NCBI RefSeq assembly: GCF_003610995.1 | Contig: NZ_CP032543.1 | Coordinates: forward strand, 4,216,001 to 4,280,000 | Source: Streptomyces griseus subsp. griseus | GTDB taxonomy: Bacteria; Actinomycetota; Actinomycetes; Streptomycetales; Streptomycetaceae | Length of the DNA stretch: 64,000 nucleotides | Reading direction: 5' to 3' | Shown here: positions 8,315 through 17,369 of the stretch, piece after piece | How the letters are laid out: every line of letters begins with the position of its first letter | Numbering within the stretch: the stretch's first letter is position 1 | The notes under the pieces: generated by a model | What the model was told of the DNA's origin: nothing | The model's input: only the letters and a program-made list of their open reading frames with translations | The model's database searches: none | Translations under genes and position numbers: made by a program

Positions 8315-11125
8315 GTGCAAGCCTCCCTCTCCAGACTCGCCTCCCGCACCGGGGTCAGACCCGCTGCGGCCACGCTCCTCGCCGTGGCCCTGGCCGCCGT
8401 CACCCTGGGCCCGGCCGCTTCCCCGGCGGCCGCCGCCACCATCCCCGCCGGGGCCGGCAGCTACACCGACTCCCGCCCCGCCGGCACCCAGGGTCCGACC
8501 ACCAACACCGGCGCGCCCGTCACCCCCAAGGTCACCGCCGCCGCCCGGAACAACCCGGTCCCGACCAACGACTGGTGGTCCTCGCTCGCCTTCCAGCGCT
8601 ACGGCGACAACCCGTACTCCACCCCCATGTACGGGCACCCGCTGACGTACCAGGCCAAGGCCTCCGGCCTGGAGGTCGGCTACCCGACCACGCCCGCGAT
8701 CGTCGGCGACGGACGGCAGTACGAGTACGCCCACAAGGCCGACCTCACCGTCGGCCTGACCGGCCTGAACTCGCCCGACACCAAGGCCGACGCCTGGTCC
8801 GACTGGACGGTCACCCCGTACTGGGCGGACGGCTCCCGCACCTTCCGGGCCACCATCGGCCACGGCATGCCGTTCGTGTACGCCAAGGGGTCCGGCGGCG
8901 ACGCCCGGATCACGACCGCCTCCACGCCCACGGTCTTCGCCAACCAGGGCAACGTCGTCGGCATCACGGTCGCCGGGCACCACTACGCCCTCTTCGCCCC
9001 GACCGGCTCCAACTGGAACATCTCCGGCACCACGATCACCGCCGGGCTCGGCTCCAAGGACTACTTCTCGCTCGCCGTGCTGCCGTCCACGGACGCGCTC
9101 GCGACCTACCGCAAGTACGCCTACAGCTTCGTCACCGGCTCCAAGGTCGCCTGGCAGACCACCGGCGGCAACGTGCGGGCGACCTACACGCTGACCACCG
9201 AGGCGCGCGAGGGCACCGAGCGCGGCACGCTCCAGGCGCTCTACCGCCACCAGTGGCTGCACACGAGCGACGCGCTGACCCCGTACACGTACGTCTCACC
9301 GCGCGGCACGATGAAGGTGCGCGAGTCCGCCTCCTTCACCACCAGCCAGAAGAGCCAGGGCGTGGTGCCCGCGCTGCCCGTCTCCAGCGGTGTCGACAAG
9401 ACCCGGCTGACCGGCTACCTCAACGAGGTCGCCAACGCCTCCGACCCGTTCTCCGGGGCCCGGGACACCTACTGGACCGGCAAGGCGCTCGGCAAGCTCG
9501 CCCAGCTGGTGCCCATCGCCGACCAGATCGGCCAGACCGCCGTCCGTGACAAGCTCCTCGGCCTGATGAAGGGCCGGATGCAGGAGTGGTTCACGGCGGG
9601 CGGGGCCAGTGAGTTCAGCTACGACAAGGACTGGAAGACCCTCACCGGGTACCCGGCCTCGTACGGCAGCGACACCGAGCTCAACGACCACCACTTCCAC
9701 TACAGCTACTACGTGTACGCGGCGGCGATCGTCGCCCAGTACGACCAGGCCTGGGCGGCCGACTCGGCCTGGGGCACGATGGTCAAGCACCTGATCCGCG
9801 ACACCGCCAACCCGAGCCGCACCGACTCGGCGTACCCCTTCCTGCGCGGCTTCGACATCTACGCGGGCCACAGCTGGGCCTCCGGCCACCAGGGCTTCGC
9901 GGCGGGCAACAACCAGGAGTCCTCGTCGGAGTCCATCAACCTCAGCGCCGGGCTGGTGCTCTGGGGCTCGGCCATGGGCGACAACTCCCTGCGTGACCTC
10001 GGCAGTTACCTGCTGACGACCGAGTCCGAGGCGATCACCCAGTACTGGTTCGACGCCAACGAGCAGGTCTTCCCCTCCTCCTTCCGGCACGACACCGTCG
10101 GCATGGTCTGGGGCAGCGGCGGCGCCTACGCCACCTGGTGGACCGCCAACCCGGAGGAGATCCACGGCATCAACGTCCTCCCGGTGACCGGTGGTTCGCT
10201 CCACCTGGCCCGTGAGAAGGCGGCCATCAAGCGCAACCTCGCCGAGATGGTCCGCGAGAACGGCGGCCCGGCCCAGGAGTGGCGCGACCTCCTCTGGGAG
10301 TTCGAGGCGCTCGCCGACCCGGCCGCGGCGAAGTCCAAGTGGGACGGGGCGAACGGGAACTACACCCCGGAGGAGGGCGAGTCCAAGGCGCACACCTACC
10401 ACTGGGTCAACACCCTGAACGCGGTGGGCGCACCGGACATGACGATCACCGGTGACATCCCGACCTCCGCCGTCTTCTCCAAGAACGGCACCCGCACCTA
10501 CACCGCTCACAACCACGGCTCGACCGCCCGTACGGTGACCTTCTCCGACGGCAAGACCCTCTCCGTACCGGCCCGTTCGCAGGCCGTCAGCACGGGCCCC
10601 GGCGGCAGCACCCCCGACCCCGACCCGGACCCGGGCACCCCGTCCACCGGCAACACCTTCCGCCTGAAGACCGGCGGCGTCCTCACCACCGCCACCACCG
10701 ACCCGGCGGGCGCGGACACCATCGCCTCGGCCGACGGCGTGAACCGGGACGGCACCCCGTACCGCCCGACCGTCTACGAGATCAAGAAGGTGAACGGCAA
10801 GGTCTCCTCCGGTGCTGCCACCGCGTTCCGCCTCCGGGTCGACGCGGGTACCAAGGTCGGGCTCGCCCCGCAGGTCAGGGTCAGCTACGACCTGACCGGC
10901 GACGGCACCTTCGACCGCACCGAGACCTTCCGCTACTTCGCCACCGACCCGGTCAACGGGTGGGAGGAGTACACGCAGGCGGTCGGCGCACAGGCGACCA
11001 CCGGCAGCCTGGGCGAGCTGAAGAACGGCACGGTCCGCCTGGAGATCTGGAACGCGCTCGGCAACGGCACGTCCCAGGTGCAGACGGGCACGGACGCGGC
11101 GGTGCTGCGGATTCCGTACCAGTAG
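8315..11125 (+). CDS. Secreted GH81 endo-1,3-beta-glucanase with C-terminal accessory domain
   Basis: About 936 residues. A cleavable signal peptide (TLLAVALAAVTLGPAASPAAAA) is followed by a full GH81 catalytic region. It contains YGSDTELNDHHFHYSYY and AGNNQESSSESINLSAGL, the latter with the conserved catalytic glutamates. A Pro/Asp linker (PDPDPDPGTP, roughly residue 770) leads to a ~150-residue beta-rich domain resembling CBM56-type glucan-binding modules; that call is tentative. The GTG at 8315 is preferred because GAGG lies 8 bases upstream; an in-frame ATG at 8297 has no such site. The enzyme cuts beta-1,3-glucans outside the cell, feeding the divergent importer. Confidence 0.9.
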   Translation: MQASLSRLASRTGVRPAAATLLAVALAAVTLGPAASPAAAATIPAGAGSYTDSRPAGTQGPTTNTGAPVTPKVTAAARNNPVPTNDWWSSLAFQRYGDNPYSTPMYGHPLTYQAKASGLEVGYPTTPAIVGDGRQYEYAHKADLTVGLTGLNSPDTKADAWSDWTVTPYWADGSRTFRATIGHGMPFVYAKGSGGDARITTASTPTVFANQGNVVGITVAGHHYALFAPTGSNWNISGTTITAGLGSKDYFSLAVLPSTDALATYRKYAYSFVTGSKVAWQTTGGNVRATYTLTTEAREGTERGTLQALYRHQWLHTSDALTPYTYVSPRGTMKVRESASFTTSQKSQGVVPALPVSSGVDKTRLTGYLNEVANASDPFSGARDTYWTGKALGKLAQLVPIADQIGQTAVRDKLLGLMKGRMQEWFTAGGASEFSYDKDWKTLTGYPASYGSDTELNDHHFHYSYYVYAAAIVAQYDQAWAADSAWGTMVKHLIRDTANPSRTDSAYPFLRGFDIYAGHSWASGHQGFAAGNNQESSSESINLSAGLVLWGSAMGDNSLRDLGSYLLTTESEAITQYWFDANEQVFPSSFRHDTVGMVWGSGGAYATWWTANPEEIHGINVLPVTGGSLHLAREKAAIKRNLAEMVRENGGPAQEWRDLLWEFEALADPAAAKSKWDGANGNYTPEEGESKAHTYHWVNTLNAVGAPDMTITGDIPTSAVFSKNGTRTYTAHNHGSTARTVTFSDGKTLSVPARSQAVSTGPGGSTPDPDPDPGTPSTGNTFRLKTGGVLTTATTDPAGADTIASADGVNRDGTPYRPTVYEIKKVNGKVSSGAATAFRLRVDAGTKVGLAPQVRVSYDLTGDGTFDRTETFRYFATDPVNGWEEYTQAVGAQATTGSLGELKNGTVRLEIWNALGNGTSQVQTGTDAAVLRIPYQ

Positions 11126-11216
11126 CGGGACAGCAGGACGCATGACCCGGCACGCGCGGACGTGCTGGTGAACATCCCGTACGTGTAAGCGGCCGTTGTA
11201 CGGGCACGATCGGTGC

Positions 11217-11251
11217 GGCGGGTCTCCGGCTCCTCAGGGCGGAGGCCCGCC
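11217..11251. terminator. Bidirectional hairpin terminator
   Basis: A 12-bp stem (GGCGGGTCTCCG with CGGAGGCCCGCC, one G-T pair) around an 11-base loop, between the convergent GH81 and LacI genes. Confidence 0.7.
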
Positions 11252-11295
11252 GTACTCATGCGTCCGGCAGCCCGCCGTACTCGCGCGCCGGGGGG

Positions 11296-12339
11296 TCACG
11301 CGGAGGCGCGGCGTACCAGCGTCGTCGGGGTGATCACCGAGTCGGGCGCCGGGCCGTTCCCCGTACGGTCGCGGTCCAGGCCGCGCAGCAGCAGCCGGGT
11401 CATCAGCCGGCCCTGGCCCTCGATGTCCTGGTTCACGGTGGTCAGCGGCGGGTCGGTCTCCTCGGCCACGCCGGCCATGTCGTCGAACCCGACGATCGCC
11501 ACCTGCTCCGGCACCGCGATCCCGCGCTCCCGCAGCACCCGCAACGCGCCCGAGGCCATCAGGTCGTTGGCGACGAAGACCGCGTCCAGGTCGGGCCGCC
11601 GCTCCAGCAGCTCGGCCATCGCCCGCGCCCCGCTCTCCACGGTGAACCCGGCCTCGGCGACGAGCGTCGGCTCCACGTCGATGAGGACGTCCCGGTAGCC
11701 GTCGAGGCGGTCCATCGCGGAGGTCTGGTCGGGCGGTCCGCCGATGTGCGCGATCCGCTGCCGCCCCAGGTCCCGCAGATACTGCACGGCGACCCGTGCC
11801 CCGCCCCGGTTGTCGGCGTCCACATACGGAGCGGCCTGGTCACCCGGGTCGGCGGTCCAGTTGGGGCGGCCCCCGTACACCGTCGGGATCCCCGCCCGCC
11901 GGGTGATCGCGGGCAGCGGGTCGTCGGTGTGGAGGGAGAAGGCGAGCGCGCCGTCCACATGTCCGCCGGAGAGGTAGCGCGCGATCCGGTCGAAGTCGCC
12001 GGGCCCCTCCACCAGCAGCAGGACGAGCTGGGTGTCGTGGGCGGTCAGCTCCTTGCTGATGCCCCGGATCTGCTGGGAGAAGAAGGGGTCCGAGAAGATC
12101 CGTATCTCCGGCTCGGCGATGACGACGGCCACCGCGCCGGTCCGCCGGGTGACCAGCGTCCGGGCCGCGTGGTTGGGGATGTAGCCGAGCTCGTCGACCG
12201 CCTTGAGCACCTTGTCGACCAGCGGTTTGCGGACTCCGTCGCCCCCGTTGACGACCCGCGAGGCGGTGGCCCGGGAGACCCCCGCACGCGCCGCGACGGC
12301 TTCCAGGGTGGGCCGGGACCCGGGGGACTGCTCGGGCAA
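11296..12339 (-). CDS. LacI family transcriptional regulator of the glucan-utilisation locus
   Basis: 347 residues. The DNA-binding part is TLEAVAARAGVSRATASRVVN at about 11-31 with the hinge near 60. It is followed by a periplasmic-binding-protein-like effector domain (ELGYIPNHAARTL, VDGALAFSL, GFDDMAGVAEETDPPLTTV). It is convergent with the GH81 gene and next to the sugar ABC operon. A related operator about 100 bases upstream suggests autoregulation. By family analogy (CebR, BglR) it should repress until a short beta-glucan oligosaccharide is imported; the effector is not shown. Confidence 0.9.
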   Translation of the reverse strand: MPEQSPGSRPTLEAVAARAGVSRATASRVVNGGDGVRKPLVDKVLKAVDELGYIPNHAARTLVTRRTGAVAVVIAEPEIRIFSDPFFSQQIRGISKELTAHDTQLVLLLVEGPGDFDRIARYLSGGHVDGALAFSLHTDDPLPAITRRAGIPTVYGGRPNWTADPGDQAAPYVDADNRGGARVAVQYLRDLGRQRIAHIGGPPDQTSAMDRLDGYRDVLIDVEPTLVAEAGFTVESGARAMAELLERRPDLDAVFVANDLMASGALRVLRERGIAVPEQVAIVGFDDMAGVAEETDPPLTTVNQDIEGQGRLMTRLLLRGLDRDRTGNGPAPDSVITPTTLVRRASA

Positions 12340-12441
12340 GGCGGTCGCTCCTCGTCGACGGGGGCGGCGGCACGCGGGGGTGGTGCTGGCCTGTGCCGTC
12401 GCCGGTTCGGCTACAGCCTAGCGCCGGTGCGGACGGAGGGA

Positions 12442-12455
12442 TGAGAGCGCTTCCA
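12442..12455. promoter_or_regulatory. LacI-family operator O3 (degenerate)
   Basis: TGAGAGCGCTTCCA shares the left arm and centre of the two sites near 8.1-8.3 kb and has two changes in the right arm. It lies about 100 bases upstream of the LacI gene, so is probably a weaker autoregulatory site. Confidence 0.6.
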
Positions 12456-12562
12456 AGCGGTGGGACGGACTCCGGTTCGCCGTTGGGCGCCTCCTCCGGG
12501 CTCCCCGCGCGTTGGACACGCTGGGCAGGCATTGCGCCTGCTGGGAGCGGAAGGTGTGCAGC

Positions 12563-12814
12563 ATGGAAGCGACGGAGCGGCGCAGGGCGGCGGCGGACCG
12601 GGTGCGGGCGGCGGAGGACACGGTGGCACAGCTGAAGAAAGGGCTCGCCGGGCTGGGTGTGACGCTGCCTTCGCTGCGGGTCGACCCCGTCTCGTGCGCG
12701 GGCAACGAGCCGACGCCCCTGGTCGACCTGGGCCGCTGCAACATCGAGACCGCGCTGCGGCTGTGCGAGGTGCTGGCGGAGAGCGCGGAGAAGAGGAGCG
12801 GTCATGGCGGGTGA
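12563..12814 (+). CDS. Small conserved hypothetical protein (83 aa)
   Basis: Unrecognised. An N-terminal amphipathic helix rich in Arg/Ala/Glu (residues 2-30) is followed by SLRVDPVSCAGNEPTPLVDLGRCN and a second helix. Two cysteines could form a pair. The ATG at 12563 has GGAAGG 8 bases upstream and is better supported than an earlier in-frame ATG. It overlaps the next gene, so the two are coupled. No membrane segment or signal peptide. Codon use matches its neighbours, which supports it being real. Confidence 0.7.
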   Translation: MEATERRRAAADRVRAAEDTVAQLKKGLAGLGVTLPSLRVDPVSCAGNEPTPLVDLGRCNIETALRLCEVLAESAEKRSGHGG

Positions 12815-13043
12815 GGGGCTGGACGAGCGTTGTACGCCCGGGCCGGGGTCGTTCGCGGTGGACGGCCGGGACGGGCGCGTCGGCCGGGTGGTGGGCCGGG
12901 CCGGGGAGGACGTGCGGTTGCGGCCGCCGGGTGGCGGGCCGGAGTGGTCCTGCCCGGCCGATGCCCTGCGGCCGGCCCCGCCGGGCGTGGTGCTGCGGGC
13001 CCGGGTGACGGAGATCAACCGGGAGGGCCAGCTGCCGCGTTGA
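12804..13043 (+). CDS. Small hypothetical protein (79 aa), coupled to the gene before
   Basis: Unrecognised. The ATG overlaps the last codons of the preceding small gene by 11 bases, which implies coupled translation and perhaps a joint role. The sequence has short basic and glycine-rich beta-like stretches (FAVDGRDGRVGRVVGRAGEDVRLRP) reminiscent of a small barrel, but no family can be named. It ends before a strong hairpin terminator. Confidence 0.6.
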   Translation: MAGEGLDERCTPGPGSFAVDGRDGRVGRVVGRAGEDVRLRPPGGGPEWSCPADALRPAPPGVVLRARVTEINREGQLPR

Positions 13044-13065
13044 CGTGCGGTGGGCGCACACGTGA

Positions 13066-13106
13066 GGCGGCGGGGCCGGCCCCTCCTCGGGGTCGGGCCC
13101 GCCGCC
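13066..13106. terminator. Hairpin terminator
   Basis: A 12-bp stem (GGCGGCGGGGCC with GGGCCCGCCGCC, one mismatch) between the small-protein pair on the plus strand and the PRC-barrel gene on the minus strand. Confidence 0.7.
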
Positions 13107-13156
13107 GTTCAGGGGCGTACGCGCGCCGACAGGGTCTGCGCGTACGCGAATCCGGA

Positions 13157-13510
13157 TCACATGATGCGGAACGTCATGTAATAGGCGGAGACTTGGGCGT
13201 GGTAGCCCGGATCCTCCGTCTGCTGGTGACGGTCGAACTCGGGCGAGTCCTTCACCTGTTCCTTGGTGAGGTCGACGTGGACCTTGCGGCCCTCCGTGTC
13301 GATGTGCCGGACCGTGCCCGCCGGGAGCAGGACGTCCTTGCCGAAGATCCAGCTCCCGGTGTCGACGAGCAGATAGGCGGATCCGGCCTCGTCGGAGTGC
13401 TTGTCGACCTTTCCGATGCCTCCGTCGGTCGCCTCCACCGAATACCCGGAGAGATCGGCGCCGGCGGTGTGACCGCTGGATGGCTGATAGCCCCACAGGG
13501 AGTCGCTCAT
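13157..13510 (-). CDS. PRC-barrel domain protein
   Basis: 117 residues. SLWGYQPSSG leads into a PRC-barrel (GYSVEATDGGIGKVDK, LLVDTGSWIFGKDVLLPAG, VRHIDTEGRKVHVDLTKEQVKDSPEF), then a short YYMTF tail. The ATG at 13510 follows an AAAGGGG site by 5 bases, so the upstream open frame is not used. In actinomycetes such proteins are often general-stress genes lying near small hydrophobic proteins, as here, but no stress-sigma promoter could be confirmed. Molecular function unknown. Confidence 0.85.
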   Translation of the reverse strand: MSDSLWGYQPSSGHTAGADLSGYSVEATDGGIGKVDKHSDEAGSAYLLVDTGSWIFGKDVLLPAGTVRHIDTEGRKVHVDLTKEQVKDSPEFDRHQQTEDPGYHAQVSAYYMTFRIM

Positions 13511-13627
13511 TGTGGCCCCTTTCGCGAAGGTCGATTCAGCTCGTCGTCGATGAATTGACGGATGGCTTCGCCGGTTATTCGTGTGTCCCGTTGCCGCTGG
13601 TGACACAGGTGCCACTGGCCGGTACCG

Positions 13628-13798
13628 CTACCAGCGGTACCAGCGGCCTCGCCGGCCACCGCCTGCGGCGGGCCGGGCGAAGAAGCCCACGACCCAGATG
13701 ACCAGGACGATCACGGCGATCCACCAGAGGGCTTTGAGTATGAATCCGGCGCCGAAGAGGAGCAGGATGAGCAGAAGAACGAGTAGCAGGGGAACCAT
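13628..13798 (-). CDS. Small hydrophobic membrane protein (56 aa)
   Basis: MVPLLLVLLLILLLFGAGF begins two closely spaced transmembrane stretches (about 2-19 and 21-38). A Gly/Arg tail ending RGRWYRW follows. This matches a class of short hydrophobic proteins widespread in streptomycetes and often stress-induced. GGAGG stands 9 bases before the ATG. Function unknown. Confidence 0.8.
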   Translation of the reverse strand: MVPLLLVLLLILLLFGAGFILKALWWIAVIVLVIWVVGFFARPAAGGGRRGRWYRW

Positions 13799-14012
13799 GT
13801 TTATCAACCTCCGGAAATTCGGGTTCCCGGCAATGCTTTCCTTACACGCCACCGGCGCCCACCGGTCTTATTTTTTCTTCACACGCGGATCGTGCGCTGG
13901 AAATGCCTGGTGGGAGGGTGTGGAAGAGGAGGGGAGCGGGCAGGCGAGGTTCGTCATGTTTTGGCCCCTTGGAGCCCTTGGGGTCATGTTTCCGGCCGTT
14001 TGAGGAGTCATC

Positions 14013-14465
14013 GTGGTCGACGTCAGGCGTTCGTTCACCGTCGCGTGTCCGCTGGACCGGGTCGTGGAGTACCTCGCCGATTTCTCCCGGGCGAAGGAGT
14101 GGGACCCGGGGACGCGCGAGTGCGACCGGACGGACGGTCCGGCCGGTGCCCCGGTCGTCCAGGGGGCCAGGTGGCACAACGTCTCCGAGTTCCGGGGGCG
14201 GCGCACGGAGCTCACGTACCGGCTGGATGTGAAGGAGCCGGACCGGCTGGTCTTCGTCGGCACCAACAAGACGGCCGCCTCCACCGACGACCTCACGTTC
14301 CGGGCCGAGGGCGAGGGCGCGACCAGGATCACCTACCACGCGCACATCCGCTTCAAGGGCATCGCCCGGCTCGCCGACCCCTTCCTGCGCCGGGAGTTCG
14401 AGCGGCTCGGCGACGAGATCACCCGGACCATGCCGCGCGCGGTGCTCGCCCACTGCGGGAGCTGA
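14013..14465 (+). CDS. SRPBCC family protein
   Basis: 150 residues with the START/Bet v1-like helix-grip pattern. It starts VRRSFTVACPLDRVVEYLADFSRAKEWDPGT, has the central beta-meander (HNVSEFRGRRTELTYRLDVKEPDRLVFVG), and a C-terminal amphipathic helix (LADPFLRREFERLGDEITRTM). The family binds small hydrophobic ligands. The start is a GTG with GAGGAG upstream. It lies 59 bases before the phytochrome gene on the same strand and may be cotranscribed; whether it is functionally linked is unknown. Confidence 0.85.
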   Translation: MVDVRRSFTVACPLDRVVEYLADFSRAKEWDPGTRECDRTDGPAGAPVVQGARWHNVSEFRGRRTELTYRLDVKEPDRLVFVGTNKTAASTDDLTFRAEGEGATRITYHAHIRFKGIARLADPFLRREFERLGDEITRTMPRAVLAHCGS

Positions 14466-14524
14466 GGCGCTGAGTGGTAGGAAGGCGCGAGCAGGGCGAC
14501 GAGCGGCGGGACGGAGACAGGGCA

Positions 14525-16933
14525 GTGTCCGACGAGGTACGGGGGTGGCTCTCCCCGAAAGCGGTGGCTGCCGAGGCCGGGGTGAGCCAGGAGTTCGACC
14601 TCTCCCAGTGCGTGAGGGAGCCGATCCACCTGCTCGGCGGCGTCCAGTCGTACGGGGCCCTGGTCGCCGTCCGGCGGCACGACGCCGTGGTGGACACGGT
14701 GAGCCGGAACACGGGCGAGGTCCTGGGCCGGGCGGCCGGGGAGCTGGTGGGGCGGCCGGTCACGGAGCTCATCGGGGACGAGCAGTGGGCGCTGGCCCGG
14801 GAGAGCACGGAGGCCGTGGAGCCCGGGGAGGGGGCGCCGGACGGGCCCGCCGCCTCCGGGGTGCTGTCCCTCTCGCTGGAGCCGGGCGACGGGCGGGTGC
14901 GGCCCTTCGACGTTACGGTCCACCGGGTCGCCGAGCTGCTGGTGCTGGAGTTCGAACCGCGCGGCGCGGACGGGCCGTTCGTCTTCCAGAACTTCTACCC
15001 CCGGGTGCGCCGCGCCCTGCACCGGCTCCAGGGCGCCACCGGCGTCACCGAGTGCTGTGCGGCCGCCGTACGGGAGGTCCAGGCGCTCACCGGGTACGAC
15101 CGGGTGGTGGCGTACCGGTTCGACGGCCCCGACGGCCCCGGCCAGGTCATCGCGGAGGTGCGTGACGAGGGGCGGGAGCCGTGGCTGGGGCTGTGGTTCC
15201 CGGCCAGCGACATCCCGCCGCAGGCCCGCCGCCTCTACGCCCGCACCTGGATCCGGGTCATCGGGGACGTGGACGACGCGACGGTGGGGCTGCTGCCGGA
15301 GCGGCGGGAGGGGACCGGCGAACCGCTGGACCTGTCGGGGTCGATACTCCGTACGGTCTCCGGCTACCACCTGGAGTACCTGCGCAACATCGGCGTGGCC
15401 TCGTCCATGTCCGTCTCGCTGCTGCACGACGGTGAGCTGTGGGGGCTGATCGCCTGCCACGGTGACGAGCCGCGGCGGCTGACGCCCGAAGTTCGGGCGG
15501 CCTGCGAGTTCTTCGGGATCGCGCTGTCCCTGCAACTGGCGGCGGTCGCCGAGCGCGAGCAGGCCGACGAACTCTCCGGGTACCGGCGGGCGCTCGCCAC
15601 GTTGCTGGCCCGGCTCAGCTCCCAGGCACCGGACGCGTTGATGCGCCCCGGCTCGGGGGTGGCCGAGCTCCTCGACGCGGACGGGGCGGTGCTGGTCCGG
15701 GGTGCGGAGGTGGTGGCGACGGGGGGTCCGCTCCCCGCCGGGCTGCCCGGGCTGCTGGAGCGGCTGGCGGGCACCGGGCCGACGGGTGAGGTCCCCGTGG
15801 GCCAGGTGTGGAGCAGCGACCGGGTGCCGGAGGTGCTGGGCCTCGAACCGGCCGACGCGGAGGCGCAGGGGGTGCCCGCGGGCCTGCTCTTCCTCCCCTT
15901 CAACCGGGACGGCGACCTGCTGGCGTGGTGGCGCCGTGAGCTGCCCGCGCCCCGGGAGTGGGCGGCCGACCCGGCGCGGCCGGTGCGGACGGGGCCGGGG
16001 GGTGAGCGGCTGACCCCGCGCGGTTCCGCAGCCGTCTACCGGGCGATCGTACGCGGGCGGAGCGCGCCGTGGAGTCCGGCGCAGCGGGTCGTGGCCGGGG
16101 AGCTGTGGCGGGAGATGTCGGGCCTGCTGAACCGGCGGATGGCGGAGCTGGCGGCGCAGAACACCGAACTCGCCCGGACCAACGAGGACTTGGACTCCTT
16201 CGCGCACGCGGCGGCCCACGACCTGAAGGAGCCGTTGCGGGGTATCTCGAACGCGGCGGCCTTCATCGTCGAGGACGCCGGTGCCGCACTGGACGCCACC
16301 TCGCTGCGCCGCCTGACCACGGTGCGCCGCCTCGCGGAGCGCATGGACGGGCTGCTGGACTCCCTGCTGCACTTCTCACGTCTGGGCCAAGTGGGCCTGG
16401 AGCGTGCGGAGTTGTCGCTGGACGAGGTGGTGGACGACGCGCTGCTCGTCGCCGGGGGCCGGCTGGCGGAGCAGGGCGTCACGGTGGTCCGGCCGGCCCC
16501 TCTGCCCCGGGTGCGCGCGGACCGGGAGCGGTTGCGCGAGGTGCTGGAGAACCTGTTCGTCAACGCGGCCAAGTACGCGGCGGACGAGGGGAGCGGCGAG
16601 CGGCGGGTCTGGGTGGAGGCGGTTCTGGTGGCGGAGCCGGGCGGGGAGGACGGGCGGGAGGTGACGGCCGTCGTCGTACGGGACAACGGCATCGGCATCC
16701 CGCCGGACCGGCACGAGGACGTCCTCCAGCTCTTCCGCCGCCTGCACCGCCGCGACGAGCGGGGCGGCGGCTCGGGCGTCGGCCTCGCCGTGGTCAAGCG
16801 GATCGTGGAGCGCCACGGGGGCCGGCTCTGGCTGGAGAGCCCCGTCGCCGCGCCGGACGGCGACCGGGGGCCGGGCGGTGGCGGGCCGGGGACGGCGGTG
16901 TGGTTCACGCTGGGCGCCTCGGACATCCCGTAG
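14525..16933 (+). CDS. Bacteriophytochrome-type histidine kinase
   Basis: 802 residues in the order PAS, GAF, PHY, HisKA, HATPase. The biliverdin-attachment cysteine is present (CVREPIH, Cys29). So are the PASDIP motif (FPASDIPPQARRLY) and the chromophore-pocket histidine (YHLEYLRNIGV). In the PHY tongue the usual WGG reads WAA (REWAADP, about residue 478) and PRxSF reads PRGSA. The kinase half has HDLKEPLRG (His about 564), the N box NLFVNAAKYA and DNGIGIP. The GTG at 14525 has GGAG 8 bases upstream. It probably senses red/far-red light and phosphorylates the convergent response regulator. No heme oxygenase gene lies in the window. Confidence 0.93.
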   Translation: MSDEVRGWLSPKAVAAEAGVSQEFDLSQCVREPIHLLGGVQSYGALVAVRRHDAVVDTVSRNTGEVLGRAAGELVGRPVTELIGDEQWALARESTEAVEPGEGAPDGPAASGVLSLSLEPGDGRVRPFDVTVHRVAELLVLEFEPRGADGPFVFQNFYPRVRRALHRLQGATGVTECCAAAVREVQALTGYDRVVAYRFDGPDGPGQVIAEVRDEGREPWLGLWFPASDIPPQARRLYARTWIRVIGDVDDATVGLLPERREGTGEPLDLSGSILRTVSGYHLEYLRNIGVASSMSVSLLHDGELWGLIACHGDEPRRLTPEVRAACEFFGIALSLQLAAVAEREQADELSGYRRALATLLARLSSQAPDALMRPGSGVAELLDADGAVLVRGAEVVATGGPLPAGLPGLLERLAGTGPTGEVPVGQVWSSDRVPEVLGLEPADAEAQGVPAGLLFLPFNRDGDLLAWWRRELPAPREWAADPARPVRTGPGGERLTPRGSAAVYRAIVRGRSAPWSPAQRVVAGELWREMSGLLNRRMAELAAQNTELARTNEDLDSFAHAAAHDLKEPLRGISNAAAFIVEDAGAALDATSLRRLTTVRRLAERMDGLLDSLLHFSRLGQVGLERAELSLDEVVDDALLVAGGRLAEQGVTVVRPAPLPRVRADRERLREVLENLFVNAAKYAADEGSGERRVWVEAVLVAEPGGEDGREVTAVVVRDNGIGIPPDRHEDVLQLFRRLHRRDERGGGSGVGLAVVKRIVERHGGRLWLESPVAAPDGDRGPGGGGPGTAVWFTLGASDIP

Positions 16934-16961
16934 GCCCGGACCGGGCCTTCCGCTGTGCCGC

Positions 16962-17369
16962 CTACGCCTTCTGCGCCATCCAGAAGTCGACGGCGCCCCG
17001 CAGGACCGTCTGGAACAGCTCGAAGTTGACGGGCTTGTAGATGTAGCTGTCCGCGCCCGCCGCGTAGCACGCGTCCTCCTCCGCCGAGGAGGTCGACGAG
17101 GTGAAGACCACCACGGTCAGGGACGCGCACTCCGGGCGCGCGCGCAGGTCGGACAGGAGCGTCAGCCCGTTCGTGCCCGGCATGTTGAGGTCCAGCAGCA
17201 CCAGGTCGGGCGTGGCGGCGGCGGGGTCCAGGAGGCGCGGCACGACGGCGTCGCTGCGCGGGGCGAACTCCACCTGGAGAGAGGGGTGGGAGCGGGACAG
17301 GGCGCGCTGGATGGCCTCGGTGTCCTCCTCCGAGTCCTCCACGACCAGGATCAGGCCGTCGTTCTTCAT
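16962..17369 (-). CDS. Single-domain response regulator, Rcp1-like
   Basis: 135 residues, receiver domain only. The acidic pair is E11-D12, the phospho-acceptor Asp60 (LLDLNMPGTNG), the Thr/Ser strand VVFTSS, and the lysine in YIYKPVNF. The insertion-bearing pattern is that of the Rcp1 family that partners phytochrome kinases. With no output domain it probably acts by protein contact, for example on the SpoIIE-type phosphatase encoded upstream on the same strand. Its ATG overlaps the stop of the 34-codon frame at 17366-17470. Confidence 0.92.
   Translation of the reverse strand: MKNDGLILVVEDSEEDTEAIQRALSRSHPSLQVEFAPRSDAVVPRLLDPAAATPDLVLLDLNMPGTNGLTLLSDLRARPECASLTVVVFTSSTSSAEEDACYAAGADSYIYKPVNFELFQTVLRGAVDFWMAQKA

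Noticed and set aside
13845-13885. Rho-independent terminator (ACCGG-N6-CCGGT then CTTATTTTTTC)
   Set aside because: Stem of only 5 bp and no plus-strand gene ends upstream; more probably the AT-rich promoter region of the small hydrophobic protein gene.
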